A DNA stretch of 64,000 bases, from NCBI RefSeq assembly GCF_900215325.1, contig NZ_OCMS01000001.1:930001-994000 (forward strand), written 5' to 3'. The DNA comes from Fibrobacter sp. UWB16 (GTDB taxonomy: Bacteria > Fibrobacterota > Fibrobacteria > Fibrobacterales > Fibrobacteraceae). The notes beneath the pieces were generated by a model that searched no databases, was not told the DNA's origin, and saw nothing but the letters and a program-made list of their open reading frames with translations. The position numbers and the translations under genes are program-made. Positions 34,956-44,721 of this stretch are shown here, in pieces. Positions within the stretch are counted from its first letter, which is position 1; each line of letters starts with the position of its first letter.

Positions 34956-36062
34956 ATGTTCTGGAACAATTTGGCAGAAACGATGGACAGGGTCTCGCGC
35001 AATTTGGCGCTCCGACCGAACTACACCATGGAAGAATACCAGCGGTGGTTCGACCACAACCCTGACTTTAAGCACAACGGCAATGCAGAACGCATCGAGC
35101 TTATCGAGCCGCTTTCGCTCGTAGGCACAAACCAACTTTACCGCGCCAAGCTCTGGATGCAGCACCCGCGCGATGAAAAGCGCTACGACGAAAAAGAAAT
35201 CGTCGTGAAAATCTGCAAGTACTGGGCTCCCCCAGGCAAGAACCGCCTGCACCGTTTGAACATGCTTCTAAGCGCGTTCCAAGACGAAATCCGCATCAAC
35301 AACCTCGTCCGCGCCACAAACATCGAAGGCGTGGTGCAGACTTTTGGCGGAGGTATTGCGGGTCGCCACCCCTACCTCAAGCTAGAGTTTATCAAGGGTT
35401 GCTCGCTTGATAGAGTCATCAAGCCAAAGCTCACTGACGAAGAACTTTTGCAGCGCGTGGCTCAAATCGCCTACCTTGCAAACACCATCAGCCAGCTCCA
35501 TTACTACCAAATTGTGCATAAGGACATCAAGCCCAAGAACTTGCTCCTGTGCCAGAATCCGGCGCACAAGAACAACCATAAAATACTGATTTGCGACTTT
35601 GGCTACGCACAGGCCAAGATGCGCGAATCCGTTACCGAAGGCGGCGGAGTCTTTTCACCTAGTTACAGCGCCCCCGAACTAGCCCAGTCCAGCGAAAACA
35701 TTACATCCGCGGTAGACTACTTTAGTTTCGGCGCCGTGATGCACGAATACCTTACCGGCGTAAAGCTCTACCCCAAGGCGAAGGAAATCTACACCGAAGA
35801 AGGCCGCCTGATTACCAAGCGCTACATGGAATACATCGAGAACGGCCGCGAAAACGTGTTTAACGATGAACGTTTCCCGGAAATTCACGATTGGATCGAT
35901 GCACTGACTACGTTTGACGCCAACGAACGCATGAAAAAGAGCCCGAACCTGTTCGCCCTCGCCCACAAGCTCCGCGAAGAGGTAAATGCCCAGGGATTCC
36001 GGGATGTAAACACCGATTTTCTGTGGAACCAGCTGAACGAATACGGAAAGCGCTCTTTTTAG
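34956..36062 (+). CDS. Ser/Thr protein kinase (Hanks type)
   Basis: 368 residues. Kinase landmarks in order are EIVVKICKYW (ATP-anchoring Lys), LEFIKGCSLDRVI, HKDIKPKNLLL (catalytic loop), ILICDFGYAQ and SYSAPELAQS. No transmembrane helix, PASTA or other sensor domain is seen, so it is cytoplasmic. The gene for a rhomboid-like TPR protein starts 15 bp downstream and may be its functional partner. ATG at 34956 is used though the ribosome site is weak; MDRVSRN at 34983 is an alternative. Confidence 0.88.
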   Translation: MFWNNLAETMDRVSRNLALRPNYTMEEYQRWFDHNPDFKHNGNAERIELIEPLSLVGTNQLYRAKLWMQHPRDEKRYDEKEIVVKICKYWAPPGKNRLHRLNMLLSAFQDEIRINNLVRATNIEGVVQTFGGGIAGRHPYLKLEFIKGCSLDRVIKPKLTDEELLQRVAQIAYLANTISQLHYYQIVHKDIKPKNLLLCQNPAHKNNHKILICDFGYAQAKMRESVTEGGGVFSPSYSAPELAQSSENITSAVDYFSFGAVMHEYLTGVKLYPKAKEIYTEEGRLITKRYMEYIENGRENVFNDERFPEIHDWIDALTTFDANERMKKSPNLFALAHKLREEVNAQGFRDVNTDFLWNQLNEYGKRSF

Positions 36063-36076
36063 TTATATTCATTGGT

Positions 36077-37561
36077 ATGAAGAAAATATTGAGCATCCTC
36101 CTAAAACCGTTCCGGTTTTTCAAATTCCATCATTACGTGACGCTTTTAGCGATCGCAGCACTCGGGGTATTCAACGTCCAGACCAGCTTTGACCCCATCA
36201 TCCAAAAATTCCGCCAGGAAAAGGAAATCCACCAGTCCTTCGGCAAGTGGTGGGACGAAGAACGCGCCCAGGAATTCAGAAACGTGGGACTCACGCCAAA
36301 CGACACCATAAAGGCGCAAGAATTCGAGCTCTACAAGGAACGTTACCAAGTCGAGCACCCAACGCCAATCATCGAAGACCGCATCGAGGAAATGAAGGGA
36401 GAATTCCTCGATTGGTGGGAAAATCAGGGCGGCAAGGAACAGTACGCCAAGGAGCATGGCAACTACCCGACCGACAAGCAATATGAGGCGGAACTCAAAA
36501 AATGGATTTACAATTATACGGACAAATTCATCCGTTACCGTTGGGCATACCAGCCTAGCCGAGGCAATACCGAAAGTTGGCTCACTTGTAGCTTGCTGTT
36601 CCCGAGCGCATGGTCCTTTATTTTCTTCGTCGTATTTTTCATGTTCGCGCTGATGCAGCTTGAGAAGCGTTGGCACGCGTTCTTTGTTTACGTTTACGCG
36701 GTAGTAATCGCAATTATTAGCGGTTTCTTTGTCGATTTACTCGTAGACACATCGTTCTTTGGGCAGTTCGCCTCGCAGCGTTACATGGGCGTAAGCCTGA
36801 TGGTCTGTTTCTTGCTTGGAGCAAACGTTTTCGACAAGGAGAAAGACGCCATTCCGTCTTACGTGAGCAAGATATCGCAATTGGCTCTTTTCGGGAGCAT
36901 GGCGATTGACTGGTTCCTGAATCCTGGAATATTCAATGCGGTCGCTGTGGAATCGCCGTTCTTCTTTGCTTTAGGCGGGCTTGCAGGGTACTTCATGCCT
37001 CATCGCGCAGAAGGAAACACCAAACAAGTTGTTACCGAGCAAAGGCCCGAAGAAACGGAATCACCTAGCGAACGCACCCGCAATATGATTAACAAGGGTC
37101 TTGAAGCAGCAAACAATGGTGAAAACGAGAATGCGGCTCGTCTATTGCAATACGGGTTGACAGCGCTGTTGCAAGAAGAACCGGTCAAGTTCCTGGAAGT
37201 CAAGGATGCCGTGAATCGAATTGCAGCCTGCTATGCAGAAATTCCGAGCACGCAATGGCTCGAATGGGGCGCTATCGCCAAGCAGAAGAAAATCCCGGAG
37301 GCCGCCATTACTCTGTTCGAGAAGGGAATTGCAAAAGAAACAGACGCAAAACTTTTGCGACGTGCGCACTTTGACATTGGCGAGCTCCGCATTCAGACAA
37401 AGTCCGATGTGAACGCCGCCATGGAGCATTTGACCAAGGTCATCAAGGAAAACGACAGCGACACGCTCGCCGAGCAGTCCAAGAAGCTTATGGAAACCGG
37501 CAAAGACATCCTAGTGCAGATGGCCTACGCCGCTCCCAAACAGTTTAAAGTTTCAAATTAA
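36077..37561 (+). CDS. Rhomboid-like membrane protein with C-terminal TPR region, likely inactive protease
   Basis: 494 residues from the ATG at 36077; a TATATT box lies 7 nt before it. After a first helix (about 17-35) comes a 130-residue extracytoplasmic insertion, then a rhomboid-like six-helix core (about 170-310) with an L-E-K-R-W-H turn and MGVSLMVCFLLGA where the Ser of G-x-S sits. The helix that should carry the catalytic His reads FFFALGGLAGYFM, without His. The last 170 residues are helical repeats. It resembles pseudoproteases that bind rather than cut membrane proteins; that is inference. Confidence 0.6.
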   Translation: MKKILSILLKPFRFFKFHHYVTLLAIAALGVFNVQTSFDPIIQKFRQEKEIHQSFGKWWDEERAQEFRNVGLTPNDTIKAQEFELYKERYQVEHPTPIIEDRIEEMKGEFLDWWENQGGKEQYAKEHGNYPTDKQYEAELKKWIYNYTDKFIRYRWAYQPSRGNTESWLTCSLLFPSAWSFIFFVVFFMFALMQLEKRWHAFFVYVYAVVIAIISGFFVDLLVDTSFFGQFASQRYMGVSLMVCFLLGANVFDKEKDAIPSYVSKISQLALFGSMAIDWFLNPGIFNAVAVESPFFFALGGLAGYFMPHRAEGNTKQVVTEQRPEETESPSERTRNMINKGLEAANNGENENAARLLQYGLTALLQEEPVKFLEVKDAVNRIAACYAEIPSTQWLEWGAIAKQKKIPEAAITLFEKGIAKETDAKLLRRAHFDIGELRIQTKSDVNAAMEHLTKVIKENDSDTLAEQSKKLMETGKDILVQMAYAAPKQFKVSN

Positions 37562-37628
37562 AAACTAAAGGCGATGCCGGAACGGAGTCCGGCATGACAA
37601 CAAAGCCCCGGGATAAATCCGGGGCTTC

Positions 37629-37720
37629 GTCATTCTGAGCGTAGCGAAGAATCCAGTTACATTATCAGTTGCTTCACCAAGAATTAACTGGATCCTTCGT
37701 CCTTACGGACTCAGGATGAC
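37629..37720. repeat. Compound family A repeat, inverted pair, copy 2
   Basis: Left arm 37629-37657 (gtcattctgagc to gaatccagt), right arm 37687-37720 (actggatcc to caggatgac). Immediately before, 37570-37626 holds two further small palindromes (gccggaacggagtccggc and gccccgg/ccggggc). All lie between the rhomboid-like gene and the cellulase gene. Confidence 0.85.
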
Positions 37721-37732
37721 GTCAAAGCATTC

Positions 37733-39895
37733 TTACTTTACAACAAACTTCTTGGCGGAAAAGCCTTGAATTTGCACGAGGTAAAGTCCGGTTTTGAGTG
37801 TGCTGACGTTGAGCGATTCATTCATGCTCTGAGCGGTCTTTTGCATTTGTACATTGCCTTGCACATCAAGAATCTTGATGGACTTGCCCACGACAGAACG
37901 CGGCAAACGGAGCGAAAGCGTGTTGTCTACGAGCGACATGCCGAACTTCGCTGCAACCACAGACTTCGAAAGTCCAACAGAGAACTTCACAGGCTTAGTC
38001 AATTCATCATAGCGTTCCACAAGCGCCATCAAGTACCATGTGCTATGCGGAAGCCACTGTTCATCCCAGCGCCACACCTGCCAAGATTCCTTCAAGGAAT
38101 CAAAGCCCACTGCAGCAACACCATCATCCGTCCAAGCAATGCCTGAACCATCCTGATTCTTGCCGGTAATGCCGTTTGCAATACCGCCTTCAAGCGTTGC
38201 ATCATATTCAGACTGACCATCGTACTTTTTCGGGTTCTTCGTTCCCTTGCCATACATCATGCAAGTCGCATACGGGTTCTTGCCCAAAATCCAGTCGAGC
38301 TGATCCGTAGCATATTTTTGCACATCACTCGTGGTAACATTCCTATATTCGCCGTCAATAATGCGTTTTGCGTACATTATCGCCGCAGAAAGACTTGCAA
38401 GGCGAGCATCTTCACCCTGCCACCAATAATTACTTTCGTTATCGTGCGGGATAAAGAATCCATCCTTTATTTTGTCCTGAGTCTTGTAAGTCTGGCGGGC
38501 ATAACCAAACGGGTTATCAACCTTATTCGTAATTTTAACAAGCCAGTCAAAATGAGACTTAATGGCATTACGAACATTAACGATAGATTCGTTCACGCAA
38601 CCACCACCAATCATAGTAACGCAAGCCCAATAAGGGAATGGCTGACCATGAACTTCTATGCCGGCATCTTCGTCAATAGCGCCAACAACCTCACTATAAC
38701 GAGCAAGGGCAACCAACGGAAGCCCCGCATCGCTTGCATGCCAGAACGGACGAGTCTTTGCATCATCGCTCCAGAAATAGCCATCTTCACTTACACGAGA
38801 AGATAAATGCTCGGCACGGTCATAAGCATCTTCCAGATACTCCTGTTTTTTTGTAGCGGCATAAAGTTCCGTCGCCGCCAAGAGCGCCGTATAATCGTCG
38901 ATAATGTTTTCCTTGCCATCATCGCAGTAAGCACAAGACTTGCCTATTCCCTGTTTTTCGGACAAATGCTTATAAGCTTTTTCAGCCGCAGCCAAATACT
39001 GTTCACTCGTAAAATCACCCTTCAGCTGAAGCCTTGCTGCGCTTGCAAGACCGGCTATTGCCATGCCACCGCCTTCGCGGAACGCCGTCTGGTAATCAGT
39101 ACTCTTGATGCCATCGGAACCGGAGAACGCACAAATTTCGCGTTTGCCCATAAGCGAGCCCCAGTTGTCGAACACGGTCATATAGAAAAAGCCCTGTTCG
39201 TCAAGCATGCGCACCAAAAAGTCCGCACCGTAAGCGGCTTCATCAGCCGTTTTCGCCTTGGTCGAAGTCGATGCAAGCAACGCCGGAATGCGTTCCGAAG
39301 CAAAAGCAAGCGACCAGACCGTCAAAGGAATCTGCTGCGGGTTCAAGTAGTTCGCGTAAGAAAGGTGGCTCAAGTATTTGCTGACATCGCCGCTGGCATC
39401 GTACCAACCGCCATGCACATCGAGCTTTTTATCAGACTTGTACACCGGCATCTGCTTATCCCAGCCTTCAACAGTAGGGTCATCTGCACGATCATCATAG
39501 AAGTAATTGAGCACTGACGCAAGCGTATTTGCAGCCAAAGCGTTTTCGCCCACCGTAAATTCGCCCGATTTCTGCGGTTGACCATTTTCAGAAACCTGAA
39601 GCGTGTACTTACCTGCCGTAAGGCCCGTCAAATCAGCAACATAAAACTTGCCATTGTTGAGCCAGTTGTCCGGATTCGTACCCGCCGAAAGCTTACCTGT
39701 CTTGACCGCAGTCTCGCCTGACATCACACTAAATTCGGCACCATCCGAAAGATTATCGCTCTTGACGATCACGGAAATCGGCTGACCGACATCATAACCG
39801 ACCTGGTTGTAGAAAAACTTGGTTTCAGCAGAAGCAACACCCGCGCTCAAAAGAACCGCGGCAGACAAAATCGGGGAAAGCTCATATATATGCAT
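37733..39895 (-). CDS. Secreted GH9 cellulase with Ig-like domain and sorting tail
   Basis: 720 residues. A signal peptide (about 1-23, ending GVASA) is followed by an Ig-like domain typical of the CelD-type GH9 subgroup (FFYNQVGYDVGQP, about 26-118) and the catalytic domain to about residue 630, with HGGWYDASGDVSKY near 160-175 and a terminal WDEQWLPHSTWY likely holding the acid Glu. The last 80 residues (KILDVQGNVQMQ, GLYLVQIQGFSAKKFVVK) resemble a type IX-like C-terminal sorting domain. It cuts beta-1,4-glucans outside the cell. A TATATT box lies 6 nt before the ATG. Confidence 0.9.
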   Translation of the reverse strand: MHIYELSPILSAAVLLSAGVASAETKFFYNQVGYDVGQPISVIVKSDNLSDGAEFSVMSGETAVKTGKLSAGTNPDNWLNNGKFYVADLTGLTAGKYTLQVSENGQPQKSGEFTVGENALAANTLASVLNYFYDDRADDPTVEGWDKQMPVYKSDKKLDVHGGWYDASGDVSKYLSHLSYANYLNPQQIPLTVWSLAFASERIPALLASTSTKAKTADEAAYGADFLVRMLDEQGFFYMTVFDNWGSLMGKREICAFSGSDGIKSTDYQTAFREGGGMAIAGLASAARLQLKGDFTSEQYLAAAEKAYKHLSEKQGIGKSCAYCDDGKENIIDDYTALLAATELYAATKKQEYLEDAYDRAEHLSSRVSEDGYFWSDDAKTRPFWHASDAGLPLVALARYSEVVGAIDEDAGIEVHGQPFPYWACVTMIGGGCVNESIVNVRNAIKSHFDWLVKITNKVDNPFGYARQTYKTQDKIKDGFFIPHDNESNYWWQGEDARLASLSAAIMYAKRIIDGEYRNVTTSDVQKYATDQLDWILGKNPYATCMMYGKGTKNPKKYDGQSEYDATLEGGIANGITGKNQDGSGIAWTDDGVAAVGFDSLKESWQVWRWDEQWLPHSTWYLMALVERYDELTKPVKFSVGLSKSVVAAKFGMSLVDNTLSLRLPRSVVGKSIKILDVQGNVQMQKTAQSMNESLNVSTLKTGLYLVQIQGFSAKKFVVK

Positions 39896-40380
39896 GCGCT
39901 AAATATAGATTCACGACGATTTTTCGAAAAGTAAAATAATCCTCATACGAAAAGGAGATCATTGCCGCGTCGTTCTGAGGACCGAAGGGACGAAGAACCT
40001 AGTTAAGTTTTCGCATTTATTTAACGCATATCCAGCGTAGAAAACAAAATTAACCATTTACAGTTCATTCGAGGAACCGTTCAGAGCGACTAAAAACCGC
40101 AATTTATTCGGCATGTTTTATAGCAACAGCATCAGGATAAGGATGTTTTTCAAAACCATTGTAGCCTTAAATTACAAGTCCAAAGCTCATTTGATCAAAA
40201 TTTAACGCAAATTTTACGTTAATTATTAAATATTTTTCATTTCATTCAAAATTTTTATTGACCATTCAAAATTCAAAACCTATGTTTGCGATGTAAATGA
40301 AAAACGACTGGATTCTTCGCGATTCCATCGCTCAGAATGACGTCACAAACAACTTTAAACCAATAACCTGAGACACAAAC
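39896..40380. other. 485-bp gap between divergent cellulase and aldolase genes
   Basis: AT-rich. It holds the -10-like TATATT of the cellulase gene (39902-39907), a diverged family A fragment near 39970-40010, and a family A single at 40308-40336 (actggattcttcgc to cagaatgac) just before the aldolase. No gene or structured RNA was recognised. Confidence 0.6.
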
Positions 40381-41322
40381 ATGTACTACGAAACAATTAA
40401 AGTTCTCGACTGCACCATCCGCGATGGCGGTCTCGTCAACAAGCACGATTTTTCTCTTGAATTCGTGCGTAGATTGTACACCCTTCTCACAGCAGCCGGC
40501 GTAGACTACATGGAAATGGGTTACAAGAACTCCCCGGAACTCTTCGACCCGAAGGAATACGGCCCGTGGAAGTTCTGCGATGACGATTTGCTCTGGAAGG
40601 TCAAGGACGGCATCGATTCCAAGATGAAGATGGCCGTGATGGCTGACGTGGGCCGCGTCAACATGGATGCCGTGAAGCCCGCTTCCGAAAGCCCGTACCA
40701 GATGTTCCGCGTGGCAAGCTACGTCAAGAACATCGACAAGGGTATCAGCATGGTAAACGCCTTCCACGACATGGGCTACGAAACGACGCTCAACATCATG
40801 GCTGTGAGCCGCGACCGCGGTCCGGAACTTGACGAAGCCCTCCACCAGGTCAACGAAGAATGCAAGGCCGACGTGCTTTACCTCGTCGACAGCTTCGGCG
40901 CCTTCTACCAGGAAGACATCGACAAGGAACTCGCCCGCTACAAAGGCATCGTGAAAAACAAGAAGTTCGGTTTCCACGGTCACAACAACCAGCAGCTCGC
41001 TTTCTCCAACACGATCCAGGCCATCATCAACCACGTCGACTACCTCGATGGCTCCGTGTCCGGCATGGGCCGCGGCGCAGGCAACTGCACCACTGAACTC
41101 CTCCTCGGCTTCCTCAAGAATCCGAAGTACGACCTCCGCCCGGTTCTCGACGCCATCCAGGAACTCTTCTTGCCGTTGCAGAGCAAGTACGAATGGGGTT
41201 ACATCATCCCGCAGATGATCACGGGTATGCTCAACCGCCATCCGCAAGACGCTATTGCCGTCCGCAAGACCGAAGAAAAGGACATGTACCGTAAGTTCTA
41301 CGAACACATGATCAACGACTAA
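40381..41322 (+). CDS. HMGL-like (DRE-TIM) aldolase
   Basis: 313 residues. The TIM-barrel start VLDCTIRDGGLVNKHDFS, the HGH metal motif in FGFHGHNNQQLAFSN and the late LDGSVSGMGRGAGN block place it with 4-hydroxy-2-oxovalerate aldolase/HMG-CoA-lyase relatives. The DmpG regulatory C-terminal domain is shortened, and no acetaldehyde dehydrogenase partner is nearby, so the exact substrate is open. GC-rich, highly expressed-type codon use. Confidence 0.8.
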   Translation: MYYETIKVLDCTIRDGGLVNKHDFSLEFVRRLYTLLTAAGVDYMEMGYKNSPELFDPKEYGPWKFCDDDLLWKVKDGIDSKMKMAVMADVGRVNMDAVKPASESPYQMFRVASYVKNIDKGISMVNAFHDMGYETTLNIMAVSRDRGPELDEALHQVNEECKADVLYLVDSFGAFYQEDIDKELARYKGIVKNKKFGFHGHNNQQLAFSNTIQAIINHVDYLDGSVSGMGRGAGNCTTELLLGFLKNPKYDLRPVLDAIQELFLPLQSKYEWGYIIPQMITGMLNRHPQDAIAVRKTEEKDMYRKFYEHMIND

Positions 41323-41342
41323 AGTAAAATACATTGGCGACC

Positions 41343-41398
41343 CCGGAGTCCGGGGTGACACGAGTAAGAAATCCCGTTCAAACGAACGGGATTTTTTT
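41343..41398 (+). terminator. Repeat plus rho-independent terminator after the aldolase
   Basis: A short family B copy (CCCCGGAGTCCGGGGtgaca, 41341-41360) precedes a terminator: 11-bp stem AAATCCCGTTC / GAACGGGATTT (41369-41379 with 41384-41394) followed by a T run. Confidence 0.85.
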
Positions 41399-41539
41399 AT
41401 TCATCCACCATGATACACCAATAATACGTCAAAATTTCCTACAACATAAGAAAAAGAAAGAAAATCATTACGCTCATTTCATTCGAAAAACTTTATTATG
41501 TATTTTTTATTTAACTTCTACCAAAGGAGGAGAACTCAA

Positions 41540-43825
41540 ATGAAACTCTTTAAGATTCTAGCAGCAACTGCTATTACTTTTGGCGCATCCAGCGTTTGGG
41601 CAGACTTGATTCGCGAAGATAGCACAGCATGCTCGCCGACCATACACCTAAAGGTCCCTGCAACCTGGATAAACGCATTCATCAGTTTAGGTGATACGGC
41701 TATCGCATTCCCTAAAGCAGATGCTAACGGATGGTCCACGATTTCACTTGCAGACAAAAGCATCACAAAAAACGCCACCAAGTTTTTCATCAACAATAAC
41801 AGTGGCAGAAGTTGCTATAAGCACGCTTGCATATCCCCCGAAGGCATCTACAAATCTACGATTTACGAGTATTTCACTTGCTCCACCTTCAAAGAAGACA
41901 ACGCCGAAGTCTGGATCCAGGAGCATCCCGATCCGAGCAAAAAGAATCAAATCTACATGACGTACAAAGAACCGGTCATCCACGACTTTTACGTCTTTGT
42001 TCCGAACAACCAATCCTGGCTTATCGGAAACCCCATTATCGAAGAAAACGGCAAGCCTCACGAAATGTACCCAGATCCATCTTACCTTGGATGGTACATC
42101 AGACGCTACATTGACGAAGAAATTCCAAGCAGCGTTCTCATCTACCACGAAGGTGACGAGGATAAGAAAGAAGCTATCGGCATGAAGGGCGATGGGGAAA
42201 CAAAAGCAACTCCGATTCCTTTAGTTGATTTTTTTGAACTATTTTCAAGCGAACCCGATTACAGCAATGCTCTGTATTTTGTCGCAGACAAGGAAGAAGC
42301 GTCAAAACTTCCGGCTGGCAACGATGGATGGTATATAAAGCATCCGACTTCAGAAGGGTCTAACATGCGCGAGTTAATCGCTACGATTTACGATTCCGAT
42401 GCGTCATTGCACGGAGCATTTTCGTGCGCACCGGGGTGGACCATGGAAAGAGAAAGGTCCGGCAAATCCAACTACAACGCCTGCTATTATCCGACCGCAA
42501 AATATTCAACGACATCAGTTGCAGACACCGTAGTTCCATGCATCGGCGTAACCACCGGCATGGTCGAATCATCGCTTGATGCCAAAACCAAAAAGTTGAA
42601 GTTGACCGCCAAAGGCCAAAAATGCTTCGGAGACCAAGCAGACGAAGCCTTCGCCGCACTCTTCACTGCTACTCCAGGCATAAATGAAAGCTACTATTTT
42701 GCCATTCCATTCTATAAGAACTACTACGGCAAGCTAGAATTCGACTCAGACTATCAACAAAGTAAAGGAGCCAAAGTCCCTGGCGGTTTCTATCCCGCTG
42801 AAGTTCCGCCAGATGATGACATGATGTTGTCCGAACGCTTGCCAGCCGCCGAGAGCAAGCGCAGAGCCGAAGGTCCCGTATTCTACTGTTCTGACCCCTC
42901 AAAAAATTCAAAAACACCCGATGGTCTACGCACAATTGACGCTACACAAAAAGTTCCAGCATACAAACTTATTTGCAATGGTCCCGGTTGGGACAAAGGC
43001 ATTGATTGCGAAGGCATTTACATAAAAGGCGGGGAATTTGGCATGGGCAATTCACTGACTCCTTTGGGCACGGAAATCTCCGAAAAAATTGGAGTTTCCT
43101 GGATTGAAGATGGTTGGGGATGGTCCTGCGCCTATGACGCACCGATTGATTGGTTGCATTACAAAGATGGTACAGAAACTCCTGTATTACCGCAAGATCA
43201 ATATGGTACTCCTCGCTGGATGTCTATAGAGCTACACAATGATTCTGCCGAGAGTGCAATCTTAACTACTGCTGGGCGCAACCATCACTTCTGCCTTGAA
43301 TCGCACGCCACATTCAAATACAGAAAAGGGTTGAACTTTAGCATTGTCGGAAATGACGACATCTGGGTTTACATCAACAACAAATTAGCGGTCGATGTCG
43401 GCGGCGTCCATATTTCGGCCCCCGGCTATGTCGATGTAGACAAGTTCTTGCCAAGTGCAAAATTGGGCGATGTTTACGACATCGACATTTACTACTGCAA
43501 CCGTCGCAATCCGACAAGCACATTGCAAATCGCGACAAACATGATTTTGGAACAATCCATAATCAGTCCTGATCCATACGCTATTGCAAGTCGCAGAACA
43601 AGCTCTGATTTCAGCCAATTCCGCGTTGCTAAAACAGGAACGCTTGAAATTGCAATCATCACAAGCAAGCAAAATGCGACCAGGCAATATGCGCTCATAG
43701 ACATGAAAGGTCAGGTACTTTCAACAGGTTCGTTGAACAGCATCGAGACTCGCGTGAAAGTTCCAACATCAGGAACATATATCGTCAAGGTCGGGCATAA
43801 TTACAAGAAAGTCAATGTGAGATAA
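41540..43825 (+). CDS. Secreted fibro-slime domain protein
   Basis: 761 residues from the ATG at 41540, behind a strong GGAGGAGA site; upstream in-frame ATG is not needed. Signal peptide MKLFKILAATAITFGASSVWA. The fibro-slime domain occupies about 500-690 with FCLESHATFKYRKGL, IVGNDDIWVYINNKLAVDVGG and GDVYDIDIYYCNR. The N-terminal 480 residues are Cys-containing and unassigned. The C-terminus (ALIDMKGQVLSTGSL, GTYIVKVGHNYKKVNVR) is a sorting-type tail like the cellulase's. Fibro-slime proteins are linked to cellulose adhesion in Fibrobacter. Confidence 0.9.
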   Translation: MKLFKILAATAITFGASSVWADLIREDSTACSPTIHLKVPATWINAFISLGDTAIAFPKADANGWSTISLADKSITKNATKFFINNNSGRSCYKHACISPEGIYKSTIYEYFTCSTFKEDNAEVWIQEHPDPSKKNQIYMTYKEPVIHDFYVFVPNNQSWLIGNPIIEENGKPHEMYPDPSYLGWYIRRYIDEEIPSSVLIYHEGDEDKKEAIGMKGDGETKATPIPLVDFFELFSSEPDYSNALYFVADKEEASKLPAGNDGWYIKHPTSEGSNMRELIATIYDSDASLHGAFSCAPGWTMERERSGKSNYNACYYPTAKYSTTSVADTVVPCIGVTTGMVESSLDAKTKKLKLTAKGQKCFGDQADEAFAALFTATPGINESYYFAIPFYKNYYGKLEFDSDYQQSKGAKVPGGFYPAEVPPDDDMMLSERLPAAESKRRAEGPVFYCSDPSKNSKTPDGLRTIDATQKVPAYKLICNGPGWDKGIDCEGIYIKGGEFGMGNSLTPLGTEISEKIGVSWIEDGWGWSCAYDAPIDWLHYKDGTETPVLPQDQYGTPRWMSIELHNDSAESAILTTAGRNHHFCLESHATFKYRKGLNFSIVGNDDIWVYINNKLAVDVGGVHISAPGYVDVDKFLPSAKLGDVYDIDIYYCNRRNPTSTLQIATNMILEQSIISPDPYAIASRRTSSDFSQFRVAKTGTLEIAIITSKQNATRQYALIDMKGQVLSTGSLNSIETRVKVPTSGTYIVKVGHNYKKVNVR

Positions 43826-43852
43826 AAAAAAGTCTGATTAGACCTTCATAAC

Positions 43853-43886
43853 AAAAAGATCCCGCTCATTAGAGCGGGACCTTTTT
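43853..43886. terminator. Bidirectional terminator
   Basis: Stem TCCCGCTC / GAGCGGGA with ATTA loop, flanked by A5 and T5, between the convergent fibro-slime and aldo/keto reductase genes. Confidence 0.9.
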
Positions 43887-43887
43887 G

Positions 43888-44721
43888 TTACAGTCCATCA
43901 ATTTCCAAAAGCGCGGCCATGTCGTTCGAATTGATTTCGAAATCAAGCTTGGCGTTCTGCCGGATGCGTTCTTCGTGCACGGATTTTGGGATTGGCAAAA
44001 GCCCAAGTTGCAACACAAACCGGCTTGCAAGTTGCGGCACCGACACATGGTACCTCTCCGCCATGGCACAGACTTCAGGCACTTTCAAAAGGCGCCCCGT
44101 CGCATTGGGCGAATACGCTTCCACCAAAATTCCGACCTGTTCGCAGAAGTCAATGAGTTCCGTCGGCACATGTCCAATGTGAACGCGAACCTGATTCACC
44201 GCCGGCACCACACGTGCACCCGCCAGCAAATTGTTCAGGTCGTCGATATCAAAGTTCGAGACACCAATCGCACGAATTTTACCAGCCTCGTAAGCTTCTT
44301 CGAGAGCCTTCCAGACATCTACGTTTTCACGGTAATAATAGTTCCCGCCAGGAACGCCCATTTCGGCCCACGGACGGGGGGCATGTATTAGCATCATGTC
44401 AATATGATACGCATCCAAGCGGTCCATCGATTCTTGAATACAGCGCACCGTGTCGGCGTAATTCTTGACTTCGGCAGGGATTTTCGTGGTGATAAAGATG
44501 CTTTCGCGGTGGATTCCGGTCGATTTTAACGCCGCCTTAAGCCCCGCACCCACGCCCGCCTCGTTTTCGTAGGCGATTGCGGTATCGATATGGCGATAGC
44601 CCGCATCAATAGCTGTCGCAACAGCAGTTGCCGCCACATCATTTGGGGTTTGCCATGTTCCCAAAGCAATTTTCGGGATTCGCTGCCCGTTATTCAGCTT
44701 GTAAAATTCGTCGAGTACCAT
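43888..44721 (-). CDS. Aldo/keto reductase
   Basis: 277 residues from the ATG at 44721 (MVLDEFYKLNNGQRIPKIAL); a TTG two codons earlier is open. The catalytic tetrad is visible: Asp and Tyr in GYRHIDTAIAYENE, Lys in FITTKIP and His in MLIHAPRP. NADPH site IPKSVHEERIRQN near the end. It reduces small aldehydes or ketones in the cytoplasm; resembles 2,5-diketo-D-gluconate reductase-type enzymes. Confidence 0.9.
   Translation of the reverse strand: MVLDEFYKLNNGQRIPKIALGTWQTPNDVAATAVATAIDAGYRHIDTAIAYENEAGVGAGLKAALKSTGIHRESIFITTKIPAEVKNYADTVRCIQESMDRLDAYHIDMMLIHAPRPWAEMGVPGGNYYYRENVDVWKALEEAYEAGKIRAIGVSNFDIDDLNNLLAGARVVPAVNQVRVHIGHVPTELIDFCEQVGILVEAYSPNATGRLLKVPEVCAMAERYHVSVPQLASRFVLQLGLLPIPKSVHEERIRQNAKLDFEINSNDMAALLEIDGL

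Noticed and set aside
41827..42659. Alternative-frame ORFs within the fibro-slime gene
   Set aside because: Short, overlapping, without starts or motifs; shadows of the main frame.
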